From a gamma proteobacterium symbiont of Lucinoma myriamae (GTDB lineage Bacteria; Pseudomonadota; Gammaproteobacteria; GRL18): 22,534 nucleotides of DNA. The notes under the pieces are model-generated. The model saw nothing but the letters and a program-made list of their open reading frames with translations. It did no database searches and had not been told where the DNA came from. The stretch is from positions 1-22,534 of the forward strand of contig JAHXIM010000480.1 of NCBI GenBank assembly GCA_025655635.1. Direction: 5' to 3'. The position numbers and the translations under genes are program-made. Shown in pieces: positions 13,443-22,534 of this stretch (positions within the stretch are counted from its first letter, which is position 1; the number at the start of each line of letters is the position of its first letter).

Positions 13443-14843
13443 CTATACATCAAGGTAGTCAAGAATACCTTCTGCCGCCTGACGTCCCTCTGCAATAGCG
13501 GTAACCACTAAATCAGAACCGCGAACCATATCACCACCGGCAAAGACTTTGGGGTTTTTAGTTTGATATTTAAACTCTTGATCAACGGGTGCGACAACAC
13601 GACCACGCTCATCCTGAGTGATTGCAAAATCACTGAACCAGGCCGCAGGACTTGGTCTGAAACCAAAGGCAATTAAGACAACATCCGTTGGAATAATTTC
13701 TTCCGAGCCTGCAATTGGCTCAGGACGGCTTCGACCACGCTCATCAGGCTCACCTAGTTGAGTCGTTAATAATTTGATACCGGTTACCTTGCCGTTTTCG
13801 CCAACAATTTCAACGGGCTGACGATTCCACAAGAATTGCACGCCTTCTTCTTTGGCATTCTGAACTTCTTTTTTAGAGCCCGGCATATTAGCTTCATCAC
13901 GACGATAGGCACAAAACACTTCATCAGCACTTTGACGAATTGATGTTCTAGTACAGTCCATAGCGGTATCACCACCACCAAGAACAACCACTTTTTTGCC
14001 TTCCATACTGATAAAATCAGTTTCATAGTCATAACAGTTTTTGACATTTGAAATAAGGAAGTCTAAAGCAACATGAACACCATCCAGATCTTCACCCGGA
14101 ATGCCTGCTGTCATTGAGGTATAAGTGCCCATGCCCATAAAGACGGCGTCATGCTGATCCAGTAATTCCTGAAACTGAACCGTTTCACCCACTTTGGTAT
14201 TTAATATAAATTCAACACCCATTCCTTCCAGTACTTCCCGACGACGTTTCACTACGCCCTTTTCTAGTTTGAACTCAGGAATACCAAACATCAGCAAACC
14301 GCCGATTTCCGGGTGCTGGTCATAGACAACTGCTTTAACACCATTACGTGCTAACACATCAGCACAGGCCAGACCCGCTGGACCGGCACCAATAATAGCC
14401 ACTTTTTTACCCGTATCCTGTACATTGGATAGATCAGGTCTCCAGCCTTGCGCTAACGCTGTATCGGTAATATAACGTTCAACTGAACCGATGGTAACAG
14501 CACCAAAATCATTTTTTAATGTACAGGCACCTTCACATAATCTATCTTGAGGACAGACTCGACCACAAATTTCAGGTAATGAATTGGTGCGGTGAGATAA
14601 TTCTGCCGCTTCAATAATTTTACCTTCCTGAGCCAGACGTAACCAATGAGGAATATAGTTATGGACCGGGCATTTCCATTCACAATAAGGATTGCCGCAA
14701 TCCAGACAACGATCAGCCTGCTCTGCTGTTTGTTCCTGATCAAATATTTCGTATATTTCTTTGTATTCTTTGACACGAATATATGATCCTTTTTTAGAAG
14801 GATCTTTTCGATCAACCTGCAAAAATTGGAATATATTACCCAT
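13443..14843 (-). CDS. gltD: Glutamate synthase (NADPH) small subunit
   Basis: The beta subunit takes electrons from NADPH through FAD and iron-sulfur clusters and passes them to GltB. The length of 466 aa is close to the E. coli protein. Cysteines for the N-terminal clusters are at 46, 49, 54 and 58 (CLDCGNPYCEWKC) and at 93, 97, 103 and 107 (CGRVCPQDRLCEGAC). The FAD-binding GAGPAG is at 152-157 and the NADPH-binding GGGDTAMD at 289-296. The C-terminal GGDMVRGSDLVVTAIAEGR completes the FAD fold. The ATG follows AAGGT by about 6 nt. It lies 73 bp after gltB and almost certainly shares its transcript. Confidence 0.97.
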   Translation of the reverse strand: MGNIFQFLQVDRKDPSKKGSYIRVKEYKEIYEIFDQEQTAEQADRCLDCGNPYCEWKCPVHNYIPHWLRLAQEGKIIEAAELSHRTNSLPEICGRVCPQDRLCEGACTLKNDFGAVTIGSVERYITDTALAQGWRPDLSNVQDTGKKVAIIGAGPAGLACADVLARNGVKAVVYDQHPEIGGLLMFGIPEFKLEKGVVKRRREVLEGMGVEFILNTKVGETVQFQELLDQHDAVFMGMGTYTSMTAGIPGEDLDGVHVALDFLISNVKNCYDYETDFISMEGKKVVVLGGGDTAMDCTRTSIRQSADEVFCAYRRDEANMPGSKKEVQNAKEEGVQFLWNRQPVEIVGENGKVTGIKLLTTQLGEPDERGRSRPEPIAGSEEIIPTDVVLIAFGFRPSPAAWFSDFAITQDERGRVVAPVDQEFKYQTKNPKVFAGGDMVRGSDLVVTAIAEGRQAAEGILDYLDV

Positions 14844-14916
14844 AACTTTACCTTGAATTATTTTTTAAGCCCTTAGTTTTTTATCTAAAGACTTTTAGCG
14901 ACCTTGCGTAAATGCT

Positions 14917-17900
14917 TTAAGCGGCTTCGTTAGAAAGTATATCTAACAGACTTTCGATTGATGCAGCCTTTGGCTTCACCAGCCAGAACTTGCCGTTCAT
15001 ATCCGCAAAGTTGTCGAGTATGTACTGTCCCCATTCACTGCCGGTTGCCTGCACAAATTCTTCTATCTTGGATTTTAAATAATGACGGTGCGCTTCCATT
15101 TCGCCGCTATTGATGCGATTAATATCGATCAGCTCATGGTTATAACGATCCACAAAATGATTGTCTCTATCTAATACATAAGCAAAGCCGCCGGTCATAC
15201 CCGCACCAAAATTAAGACCGGTATCACCCAGTACAGTTATCACACCACCAGTCATATATTCACAACCATGGTCACCAATACCTTCAACGACAGCGTGCGC
15301 ACCGGAATTTCTCACACCAAAACGTTCACCGGCTAAACCTGCCGCTAGCAAAGAGCCGCCTGTAGCACCATATAAGCAGGTATTACCAATGATGGTTGTT
15401 TCATTACTATTGAATGTCGTACCGCATGCCTGATTGATCACAATGCGGCCACCGGCCATACCCTTGCCAACATAATCATTGGCATCACCTTCTAATTCAA
15501 GGTGTAAGCCGCCAGCATTCCAGACACCTAGACTTTGTCCTGCGGAGCCTTTCATTTTGAAGGTAATTGGTGTATCACTCATACCTAAATTACCATGTCT
15601 TTGTGCAATTTCACCAGACAAACGAGCACCGATGGAGCGGTCTACATTTTTCACATCAAATTCAAAGGTACCACCTGATTTACTTTCAATAGCAGATAAT
15701 GCCGCAGCAACCATTTTTTCAGCCAGTTCACCTTTATCATAAGGCTCATTGCTTGCTTCAATACAGAATTTAGGCTTAGTTTCATCATCCACAGTTTTTA
15801 ATAGTGGTGATAAATCCATTTGTGCATGACGATCAGTACTACCTTCAATAATTTCCAGTAAATCGGTACGGCCAATTAAATCTTCCAGCTTGCTGACACC
15901 TAATGAGGCCATCCATTCTCGAGTTTCCTGAGCAACAAACTTGAAGTAATTCATGACCATTTCCACTTTACCGATAAAGTGGTGCTGGCGTAATGTAGCA
16001 TTCTGAGTAGCAACACCCATTGCACAGGTATTTAAATGACAAATTCTCAGGTATTTACAACCCATAGCAATCATGGGTGCGGTACCAAAGCCGAAACTTT
16101 CTGCACCTAGAATAGCAGCCTTAATAATATCTAAACCCGTCTTTAAACCACCATCGGCCTGCAGGCGAATCTTGCCGCGCAGATCATTGGCACACAGGGC
16201 TTGCTGAGTTTCACTCAAACCCAGCTCCCATGGAGAACCGGCATATTTCACAGAAGCTAATGGACTCGCCGCAGTACCCCCGTCATAGCCGGAAATAGTG
16301 ATTAAGTCGGCATAAGCTTTGGCTACACCGGCAGCAATCGTACCCACACCCGGCTCAGAAACCAGCTTCACTGATACCAGCGCTTTAGGATTAACCTGTT
16401 TCAAGTCATAAATCAATTGTGATAAATCTTCAATGGAATAAATATCATGATGCGGCGGGGGTGAAATCAATGTCACACCCGGCACAGAATAACGCTGTCT
16501 GGCGATATTTTTATCGACTTTATGCCCCGGTAACTGACCACCCTCACCGGGTTTTGCACCCTGAGCTATTTTAATCTGCAGCACTTCAGCATTGACCAGA
16601 TAATGCGGTGTAACACCAAAACGTCCTGAAGCAATTTGCTTGATCTTAGAGACTTTCAGTGTATTAAAACGACCAGGATCTTCACCCCCCTCACCTGAGT
16701 TGGAGCGTGCACCCAAGCGGTTCATGGCTTCCGCCAGTGTTTCATGAGCTTCTGGCGAAAGAGCACCCAGCGACATAGCCGCACTATCAAAACGTTTAAA
16801 CAGGTTTTCGGCTGGTTCAACTTCATCAATGGAAATGACGCCAACATCTTCACGTAATTTTAATAAGTCACGCAGAGTCGCAATAGGGCGATTATTAACT
16901 TCATCAGCGTATTTTTTATAGGCGCTATAATCACCTGTTTGTACCGCCTGCTGCATATATTGAACAACGTCAGGATTATAGGCATGGTATTCGCCGCCAT
17001 GAACATAGCGATAAATACCACCATGATCATTAACTTTACGAGGGTTCCATGCTATTTTGTTCAGAAAGCGTTGATCAGAGTCAAAGTGACTAAAGCCGGC
17101 ACCAGCAATACGACTGGTTGTCCCTTTGAAACACATTTCAGTGACTTCTTCATCAATACCAATGGCTTCAAACAATTGCGAGCCGCGATAGCTGGCAATG
17201 GTAGAAATCCCCATTTTGGACATGACTTTGTAAAGCCCCTTATTAATACCTTTACGATAGGCTTTAGTGACTTTGCCGATATCAGTCTCTTTAATTTCAT
17301 CAAGCTTAATCATTCTGGCCAATGTTTCATAAGCCATATAAGGATAAACTGCAGAAGCACCATAACCGATTAATGTTGCAAAATGATGTGGGTCACGGGC
17401 AGTACCTGTCGCAACAACCAGATTAGCATCGCAGCGCAGGCCTTTATTAATCAGATGGTGATGAACAGCACCTGTGGCCATCAATGCATGCATGGTAATG
17501 TGATCTTTAACCAGCTCGTTATCACTTAAGATAATGAGCACGGCACCATTTCTAACCGCACTTTCTGCTTTGTCACAAACCATTTCAAGCGCTTGTTTTA
17601 AAGTCATATCTGCAGAGTAATTCAGCTCAATGACTTCACTGGCGTAGCTTGGATTATCAATAGTAAGTAAATTTTTAAATTTCATACAGGACAGTACTGG
17701 AGAATCAATAATCAGACGTTCAGCATGACCCGCTGTTTCTTGAAATAAATTCTTTTCCGCGCCAAGACAGGTTTCCAGTGACATCACAATACTTTCACGG
17801 ATGGGATCAATCGGCGGATTAGTGACCTGCGCAAATTGCTGGCGGAAATAATCATAAAGAGGTCTGACCCGGCTGGATAAAACAGCCATAGGTGTATCAT

Positions 17901-19461
17901 CACCCATAGAGCCAATGGCTTCTGTGGCATTTTCAGCAAGCACCTTAATGACATATTCTTTTTCTTCATTGGCAATCTGGAATTGCTTTTCATAGACCTT
18001 GTAAGTTTCATCATCCATGCAGCCAACCACAGAAGAAGGTTCTATCAGTTCAGATTTAAGATATTTTATACCTTTTTTAAGCCAGTCCTTATACGGCTGT
18101 TGGGTTTTCAGATGCTGATCAACATCATCAGGTAACAGCAACTCACCGGTATGTGTATCGGCAGCCAGCATTTGACCGGGTTTTAGACGCCCTTTGGCTA
18201 CGACATCAGCTTCGCTGTATTCATAAACACCTGTTTCAGAGGCCAGAGTAATAACGCAACCTGAATAGGTAGCATCAGCTACACCTTTAGCAGAACCTTC
18301 TGCCTGTAAAAAATCGGTGTTTTTGGTGATCACATAACGCGCCGGACGCAGACCATTTCTATCCAGAGTACAGGCTGCATAGCGACCATCAGTCATCACT
18401 ACTCCGGCCGGGCCATCCCATGCTTCCATATGCATAGAGTTGTATTCGTAAAATGCTTTCAGATCAGCATCCATAGTATCAATATTTTGCCATGCGGGTG
18501 GAATCAGTAAACGCATGGCGCGGAAAATATCCATACCGCCGGCCAGTAAGGCTTCGAGCATATTATCCATGCTGTTGGAATCTGAACCGCTCATAGAGAC
18601 TAATGGGCGAATATCTTCCATATTAGGAATTAATGGTGTTTCAAATTTATGACCGCGAGCCACAGACCAGTTGCGATTGCCCTGTACGGTATTAATTTCA
18701 CCATTGTGTGCCAGATAGCGGAAAGGCTGAGCCAGACGCCATTGCGGCCAGGTATTCGTTGAAAAACGCTGGTGAAAGACACACATGCCAGAGGCCAGTC
18801 GAGGATCATTTAAATCTTTGTAAAATACAGGTAAAAATTCAGGCATAACCAGTCCTTTATAGGACACAACCTGAGATGTCATGGAAGGGATGTAAAAGAC
18901 GTCGTCATTTTCCTGAATGGCTTTTTCAGCACGGCGACGAGCAATATAGAGATGGCGATCAAAGGTCGCACTATCCATACCCTCGGCAGCATTAACAAAG
19001 ACATGTTCGATTTGCGGCAGTGATTTAAGTGCTTCCTCACCACAGGCGCTCTCATCAACAGGGACTACTCGCCAGCCGGCAACTTCCAGCCCTTCTGCTG
19101 ATAGTTCTTTGTTTACCTGATTTCTTGCTGTGTCTGCTATGGCCGCATCCTGACTCAGAAATACGGCGCCTACTGCATAATTTTCACTCAGAGAAAAGTC
19201 TTGCTCCTGAGCCACTGCACGCATCAGGACATCAGGCTTTTGTAATAATAAACCACAACCATCGCCCGTTTTACCATCAGCTGAAATTGCACCACGGTGG
19301 GTTAGTCGAGCTAATGCTTCAATAGCGGTTTCGACCAGCCAATGGCTGCTTGCGCCATCCATGTGAGCGATTAAACCAAAGCCACAATTGTCTTTTTCAA
19401 AGGAAGGTCTATAAAGAGTTGAGTCCAACTCTTTAGGGTGGGATGTTTCAAATACTGGCAT
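14917..19461 (-). CDS. gltB: Glutamate synthase (NADPH) large subunit
   Basis: The alpha subunit makes two glutamates from glutamine and 2-oxoglutarate. Using the ATG at 19461 the proprotein is 1514 aa, with a 25-residue propeptide before the catalytic cysteine C26 (DNCGFGLIAHMDG), which becomes the new N-terminus. The type-II amidotransferase domain is followed by the central and FMN domains. The 3Fe-4S ligands are C1135, C1141 and C1146 (CKYLRICHLNTC), and the C-terminal GXGXG helix follows (GLHLELEGDANDYVGKGMAGG). The frame can be extended four codons to a TTG at 19473, but GAGG lies 7 nt before the ATG and overlaps that TTG, which favours the ATG. A separate promoter is seen upstream. GltD is next. 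Confidence 0.97.
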   Translation of the reverse strand: MPVFETSHPKELDSTLYRPSFEKDNCGFGLIAHMDGASSHWLVETAIEALARLTHRGAISADGKTGDGCGLLLQKPDVLMRAVAQEQDFSLSENYAVGAVFLSQDAAIADTARNQVNKELSAEGLEVAGWRVVPVDESACGEEALKSLPQIEHVFVNAAEGMDSATFDRHLYIARRRAEKAIQENDDVFYIPSMTSQVVSYKGLVMPEFLPVFYKDLNDPRLASGMCVFHQRFSTNTWPQWRLAQPFRYLAHNGEINTVQGNRNWSVARGHKFETPLIPNMEDIRPLVSMSGSDSNSMDNMLEALLAGGMDIFRAMRLLIPPAWQNIDTMDADLKAFYEYNSMHMEAWDGPAGVVMTDGRYAACTLDRNGLRPARYVITKNTDFLQAEGSAKGVADATYSGCVITLASETGVYEYSEADVVAKGRLKPGQMLAADTHTGELLLPDDVDQHLKTQQPYKDWLKKGIKYLKSELIEPSSVVGCMDDETYKVYEKQFQIANEEKEYVIKVLAENATEAIGSMGDDTPMAVLSSRVRPLYDYFRQQFAQVTNPPIDPIRESIVMSLETCLGAEKNLFQETAGHAERLIIDSPVLSCMKFKNLLTIDNPSYASEVIELNYSADMTLKQALEMVCDKAESAVRNGAVLIILSDNELVKDHITMHALMATGAVHHHLINKGLRCDANLVVATGTARDPHHFATLIGYGASAVYPYMAYETLARMIKLDEIKETDIGKVTKAYRKGINKGLYKVMSKMGISTIASYRGSQLFEAIGIDEEVTEMCFKGTTSRIAGAGFSHFDSDQRFLNKIAWNPRKVNDHGGIYRYVHGGEYHAYNPDVVQYMQQAVQTGDYSAYKKYADEVNNRPIATLRDLLKLREDVGVISIDEVEPAENLFKRFDSAAMSLGALSPEAHETLAEAMNRLGARSNSGEGGEDPGRFNTLKVSKIKQIASGRFGVTPHYLVNAEVLQIKIAQGAKPGEGGQLPGHKVDKNIARQRYSVPGVTLISPPPHHDIYSIEDLSQLIYDLKQVNPKALVSVKLVSEPGVGTIAAGVAKAYADLITISGYDGGTAASPLASVKYAGSPWELGLSETQQALCANDLRGKIRLQADGGLKTGLDIIKAAILGAESFGFGTAPMIAMGCKYLRICHLNTCAMGVATQNATLRQHHFIGKVEMVMNYFKFVAQETREWMASLGVSKLEDLIGRTDLLEIIEGSTDRHAQMDLSPLLKTVDDETKPKFCIEASNEPYDKGELAEKMVAAALSAIESKSGGTFEFDVKNVDRSIGARLSGEIAQRHGNLGMSDTPITFKMKGSAGQSLGVWNAGGLHLELEGDANDYVGKGMAGGRIVINQACGTTFNSNETTIIGNTCLYGATGGSLLAAGLAGERFGVRNSGAHAVVEGIGDHGCEYMTGGVITVLGDTGLNFGAGMTGGFAYVLDRDNHFVDRYNHELIDINRINSGEMEAHRHYLKSKIEEFVQATGSEWGQYILDNFADMNGKFWLVKPKAASIESLLDILSNEAA

Positions 19462-19571
19462 TACAGGCCTCAAATGATAGATATAATGAATGTAATCACT
19501 ATCGCCAATACTTTTCCAGTATTCCCACTATACGGGCTTCAATATACTGAACCGGGGCGAGAGAGCCCGAC

Positions 19572-19600
19572 ATTATACTCTTTCATGCCCGTTTGGTCTA
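19572..19600 (-). promoter_or_regulatory. Predicted sigma-70 promoter of gltBD
   Basis: On the minus strand TAGACC (19595-19600, four of six to the -35 consensus) is exactly 17 bp from a perfect TATAAT (19572-19577). The promoter starts just past the DamX-like stop and gives a leader of about 105 nt. That leader contains a hairpin with GGTTCA and TGAAGCC arms near 19530-19550. I see no known regulator site. Confidence 0.6.
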
Positions 19601-19607
19601 CCATCTA

Positions 19608-22433
19608 TCATTGACTGGACATCATCTCATGTACTGCCGAAAAATTACGCAACCAGGGTTTGCTGTCCTTAATTGTTGCAGTTAATCGCTTGCTCGCATC
19701 TTGCGCTGTTGTTTTATCTGTATAATTACCATAGATGAGAACATAAAGTGCCTTCCCCTCTCGTGTTGTTTTAAAGTAGGCTGATTGAGATTCAATAGCA
19801 TATTTTTTTATATAATCCTTAATACCGGCTTCACTGCTTAAGACAATAAGTTGAATAGTGTAATCCGCAGGATTTTGAGTCCATATCCAGGCTTCGTTCT
19901 TAGATTTTAACAACACTTTATTTGACGAAACCGGGGCAGGCAAAGTAATCTTCGCTGTTTGAGTCGCTGCTTGTGTCTGCTTGACTTTTTTATCCGCACT
20001 ACTTGTTGGTGATGATGTAGAAAGTTGATCACTAATGCTGGAAAAACTTCTAACCCAGGATGTTTTTGTTAATGCCGGATCAAGTGTTGTTACTGCTGAT
20101 AACGCTTCCTGTCTTGTCTTGTAATTACCATAAGTCATGGTATACCAATTCTGACCATTACGCTGAGTCGAGTATCTTAAAATATCACCCTTTAAGGCGT
20201 ATTTTTTTACCAGATCATTAATTGCATTTTTGTTATGAGAACCAAATAATTGAATCGTATAATGAGCATCAGCCTGCTGTTTTAACCAATGCTCATCTTT
20301 GATGTTATTATCTGAGCTGGATTTAACGTTTTTTATATTTTCCGGGACTTTCTTAACCACAGAAAAAGATGATGTACTGGTATTTCCAGCGGGACTTATT
20401 GCCACTACTGTCCATTTTCTCTCTTTTACACCTGTTGCTATAAACAGCTTGATCTGATTTGAATTAATGTATTCAAATTGACTTGGAGTTAAACGAGATG
20501 AAAAATGTTTTTTATTTTTATCCCATCTTAATTCCACTACTGTTTGCTTTGAGAAGCCCTCGCCTTTGATATTAACAGCTTGACGCTTATCACTACCGAT
20601 AAATGGATTTGGAGTAATATCTTTAACTGAAAGTTTTGAAATAAAAGGTTTAACGACATCAAAGTGAATACTGGATGACTGCACATCATTCTTATTCTTT
20701 GCCGACACAGTCCATTGTTGAGGCGTAATACCGGTACTCAGATGCAGTTTTATTTTATTTTTATTAACATAGCGCCATTGTTTCGGTGTTTGTGTCTGTG
20801 AAAACTCTTTTTTACTGTCTGCCCAGCTAACTAGTATACGAGTCTCCTGCTCCAGATTACTACCCGAAATAGTGATGTATTGGCGACTATTTGAGCCAAT
20901 CACTGGTTCCGGCTCAACCGATTTAAGTTCCGGTGCTGGTATTGATTTTTCAACAGTCCGGGTTGTTTTATCAGCTTTTTGTTCTATAACGAGAGTGTCA
21001 ACGGGTTCATTAACAATGATTTTTTCCGGGGCAGCTTCTTTTTTTGCCTTGCCTTGCGTGTTCTCAATTAATTCTAATTGTGCCGCTGCATCTGAATTTT
21101 CGTTATTGAGTTCTTCTGCTTGCTCAGTGTTTTCTAATTTCGCTTGAGCCGTTACTTTTTCAACCGTCTTTTCTACTGTTTTTTCGGTAATGACTGAACT
21201 TGGCTGTTCTACTAATTTTTCATCTTTAATTTTTGCATCCATTAGAAGTTTTTCGGGAGGTAATTCTAATGGCAGTAAATCAATTTTTTCTTGTGCTGCA
21301 CTCTTGTCTGATTGTTCAAATACCGAATTAATAGTAATTATTGCAACCACTAGAATCCCAATAACAGCCATTGGTATCACAAATTTGGGCAAACCTGATT
21401 CCGAGACAGAATTTTCATCATCAAATAATTCTTCACTATCATCTGAGTTCTCTTCAGCAAACAGAGTATCTGATGACTGCTCATCCATCTTCTCAATTTC
21501 TTCAAACTTTTCAGTCAGGCGATTAAGCTGTGCTTCAGCTCGATCACTTCGATGTTCAGAAAAATCGTCTTCATCAAGTGCGTGCAATAAATCATTAGTC
21601 TGCTCAGTATTTATTTCATCTGCCTGATTTTCACTGACAGGCTCAGGGCTTACGTCCTGGTTAAAATGCTTATCAGGCTCTATATAATTATCAGCTTTAC
21701 CGCTAGACGCTAAAAATTTATCTGCAAAATAATCTATTTTTTTGGGGATACCACCTGAATCACTATAAATACTGTCAATAATGCGGGGCGTAAATGGCGT
21801 TTCCCGATCAAAACCAGCAACTGCCATTTTATGCCTTAAATAACCTGAAACGCCTTCTTTATCAAGCTTACTCAAGGATGCTATATGAACAATATCTCTG
21901 AATCCTCTAAGCTCAGGACTTTGTAAAAAATCAGTTACTTGTGTCGTAGCAAATAAAACAATATTGATATAAGGTTCTTCATTTTGATTTTGCTGTGAGA
22001 GCTGCATAAGGAAGCGTAAAGAGTCAATAGAAAGAGCTTCAGTACTATCAACAAACAATACTGGTTTAAAACCAAGCTGATTTATTTCTGTAAGTTGTGT
22101 TTCTAAAGCCTCTAGCAATTCAATATGATCATCATAAATGGCACCAAATGCATCTAATATGGATTGTATTAATGTAAGAGTATCGTATTGTTGTGCATCC
22201 GTTACTTTTGCAACTCGCCAGTTATTATCAACTCGATTTGCAAGTGCTTCCATAAAAAGACTTTTGCCCATCCCGGACTCACCAATAATGACTTGAAAAT
22301 TACTTGAATAATCAATCAGGTGTTCAGTTGATTCTAATATTTGAGCACGGTTTTGATCCGCATAGAAATAACGCTGATCCATATTGCTGCTGAAAGGATT
22401 TTCTCTTAAGCCCAGTCGATCCAATTGTGACAC
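19608..22433 (-). CDS. damX: DamX-like cell-division protein: AAA ATPase, membrane helix, two Ig/IPT-like repeats, two SPOR domains
   Basis: From the GTG at 22433 the protein is 941 aa. Residues about 1-245 form an ExeA-type AAA domain: Walker A GESGMGKS at 51-58 and a Walker B-like LFVDSTEA near 126-133. A charged acidic linker follows, with one membrane helix at about 350-370. The outer part has a low-complexity stretch (EKTVEKTVEK), two clear tandem beta repeats (about 503-593 and 601-693) and two SPOR domains (about 721-797 and 853-933). SPOR domains bind glycan strands stripped of stem peptides at the division septum. GTG is preferred because AGGGAG lies 6 nt upstream. An ATG at 22478 has no ribosome site and adds 15 odd residues. 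It precedes gltB, as the DamX-like gene does in Pseudomonas. Confidence 0.88.
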   Translation of the reverse strand: MSQLDRLGLRENPFSSNMDQRYFYADQNRAQILESTEHLIDYSSNFQVIIGESGMGKSLFMEALANRVDNNWRVAKVTDAQQYDTLTLIQSILDAFGAIYDDHIELLEALETQLTEINQLGFKPVLFVDSTEALSIDSLRFLMQLSQQNQNEEPYINIVLFATTQVTDFLQSPELRGFRDIVHIASLSKLDKEGVSGYLRHKMAVAGFDRETPFTPRIIDSIYSDSGGIPKKIDYFADKFLASSGKADNYIEPDKHFNQDVSPEPVSENQADEINTEQTNDLLHALDEDDFSEHRSDRAEAQLNRLTEKFEEIEKMDEQSSDTLFAEENSDDSEELFDDENSVSESGLPKFVIPMAVIGILVVAIITINSVFEQSDKSAAQEKIDLLPLELPPEKLLMDAKIKDEKLVEQPSSVITEKTVEKTVEKVTAQAKLENTEQAEELNNENSDAAAQLELIENTQGKAKKEAAPEKIIVNEPVDTLVIEQKADKTTRTVEKSIPAPELKSVEPEPVIGSNSRQYITISGSNLEQETRILVSWADSKKEFSQTQTPKQWRYVNKNKIKLHLSTGITPQQWTVSAKNKNDVQSSSIHFDVVKPFISKLSVKDITPNPFIGSDKRQAVNIKGEGFSKQTVVELRWDKNKKHFSSRLTPSQFEYINSNQIKLFIATGVKERKWTVVAISPAGNTSTSSFSVVKKVPENIKNVKSSSDNNIKDEHWLKQQADAHYTIQLFGSHNKNAINDLVKKYALKGDILRYSTQRNGQNWYTMTYGNYKTRQEALSAVTTLDPALTKTSWVRSFSSISDQLSTSSPTSSADKKVKQTQAATQTAKITLPAPVSSNKVLLKSKNEAWIWTQNPADYTIQLIVLSSEAGIKDYIKKYAIESQSAYFKTTREGKALYVLIYGNYTDKTTAQDASKRLTATIKDSKPWLRNFSAVHEMMSSQ

Positions 22434-22534
22434 GTGTCGCTCCCTACTTAGTCGATCCTGAAAAAAGATAATCATCATGAATCGATAGATTATCGTACAA
22501 CATTAATTGTAATTTTATTGTTCCTGATCAAATT

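Noticed and set aside
16939..17373. 144-codon plus-strand frame inside gltB
   Set aside because: Antisense shadow of a certain gene; no independent evidence of coding.
19462..19473. TTG start of gltB
   Set aside because: The TTG overlaps the GAGG ribosome site of the ATG four codons later, so the ATG is preferred.
21190..21627. 145-codon serine-rich plus-strand frame inside the DamX-like gene
   Set aside because: Antisense shadow of the acidic, lysine- and glutamate-rich linker; the serine runs come from complementary codons.
22515..22534. C-terminus of aroB at the right edge (minus strand, FDQEQ then stop at 22515-22517)
   Set aside because: The gene order makes aroB likely just outside the window, but six codons are too little to support a call.

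Overview
The window is a stretch of gammaproteobacterial chromosome, AT-rich by eye, with ordinary housekeeping genes and no phage, plasmid, CRISPR, tRNA or rRNA genes. The assignment to Gammaproteobacteria rests on the gene families and on one recognisable gene order: a DamX-like gene, gltB, gltD and hemE in a row on the minus strand. From memory, the same order follows aroK-aroB in Pseudomonas. I cannot name the genus.

Layout. Positions 1-158 hold the downstream end of something outside the window and a strong bidirectional terminator. Next come a stand-alone elongation factor G of the 'EF-G 2' type (159-2252, minus), a 408-bp gap with a promoter, and an exported START-domain protein (2661-3374, plus). 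pyrE (minus) and an exodeoxyribonuclease III gene (plus) are divergent at 3403-5004. A TauE/SafE-like membrane protein (plus) and a DUF4426 secreted protein (minus) converge with overlapping stop codons at 5785-5788. typA/bipA (6433-8259, minus) follows with its own promoter. A qmcA-nfeD pair (8478-9887, minus) is divergent from a TtcA-family PP-loop gene plus an LpxL/HtrB-type acyltransferase (10045-11696, plus).

The 514-bp gap at 11697-12210 has no convincing gene. It carries two copies, in opposite orientation, of a nested-palindrome element of about 120 bp. The cores match in architecture (GGGGACGCT, two CATCCATG-type hairpins, an A-run, CCCC), but the long flanking inverted arms are unrelated between the copies. 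This is the most unusual thing in the window.

From 12211 to the right edge, the conserved block hemE, gltD, gltB and the DamX-like gene is read on the minus strand. gltBD encode the two subunits of NADPH-glutamate synthase (nitrogen assimilation), and hemE acts in tetrapyrrole synthesis. The DamX-like protein is unusually long: an ATPase domain, one membrane helix, two tandem Ig/IPT-like repeats and two SPOR domains.

Several starts were corrected from the longest open frame using ribosome-binding sites: exodeoxyribonuclease III at 4228, qmcA at 9887, gltB at 19461 and damX at 22433. Family identifications come from reading the translated sequences and from memory; no database search was possible.
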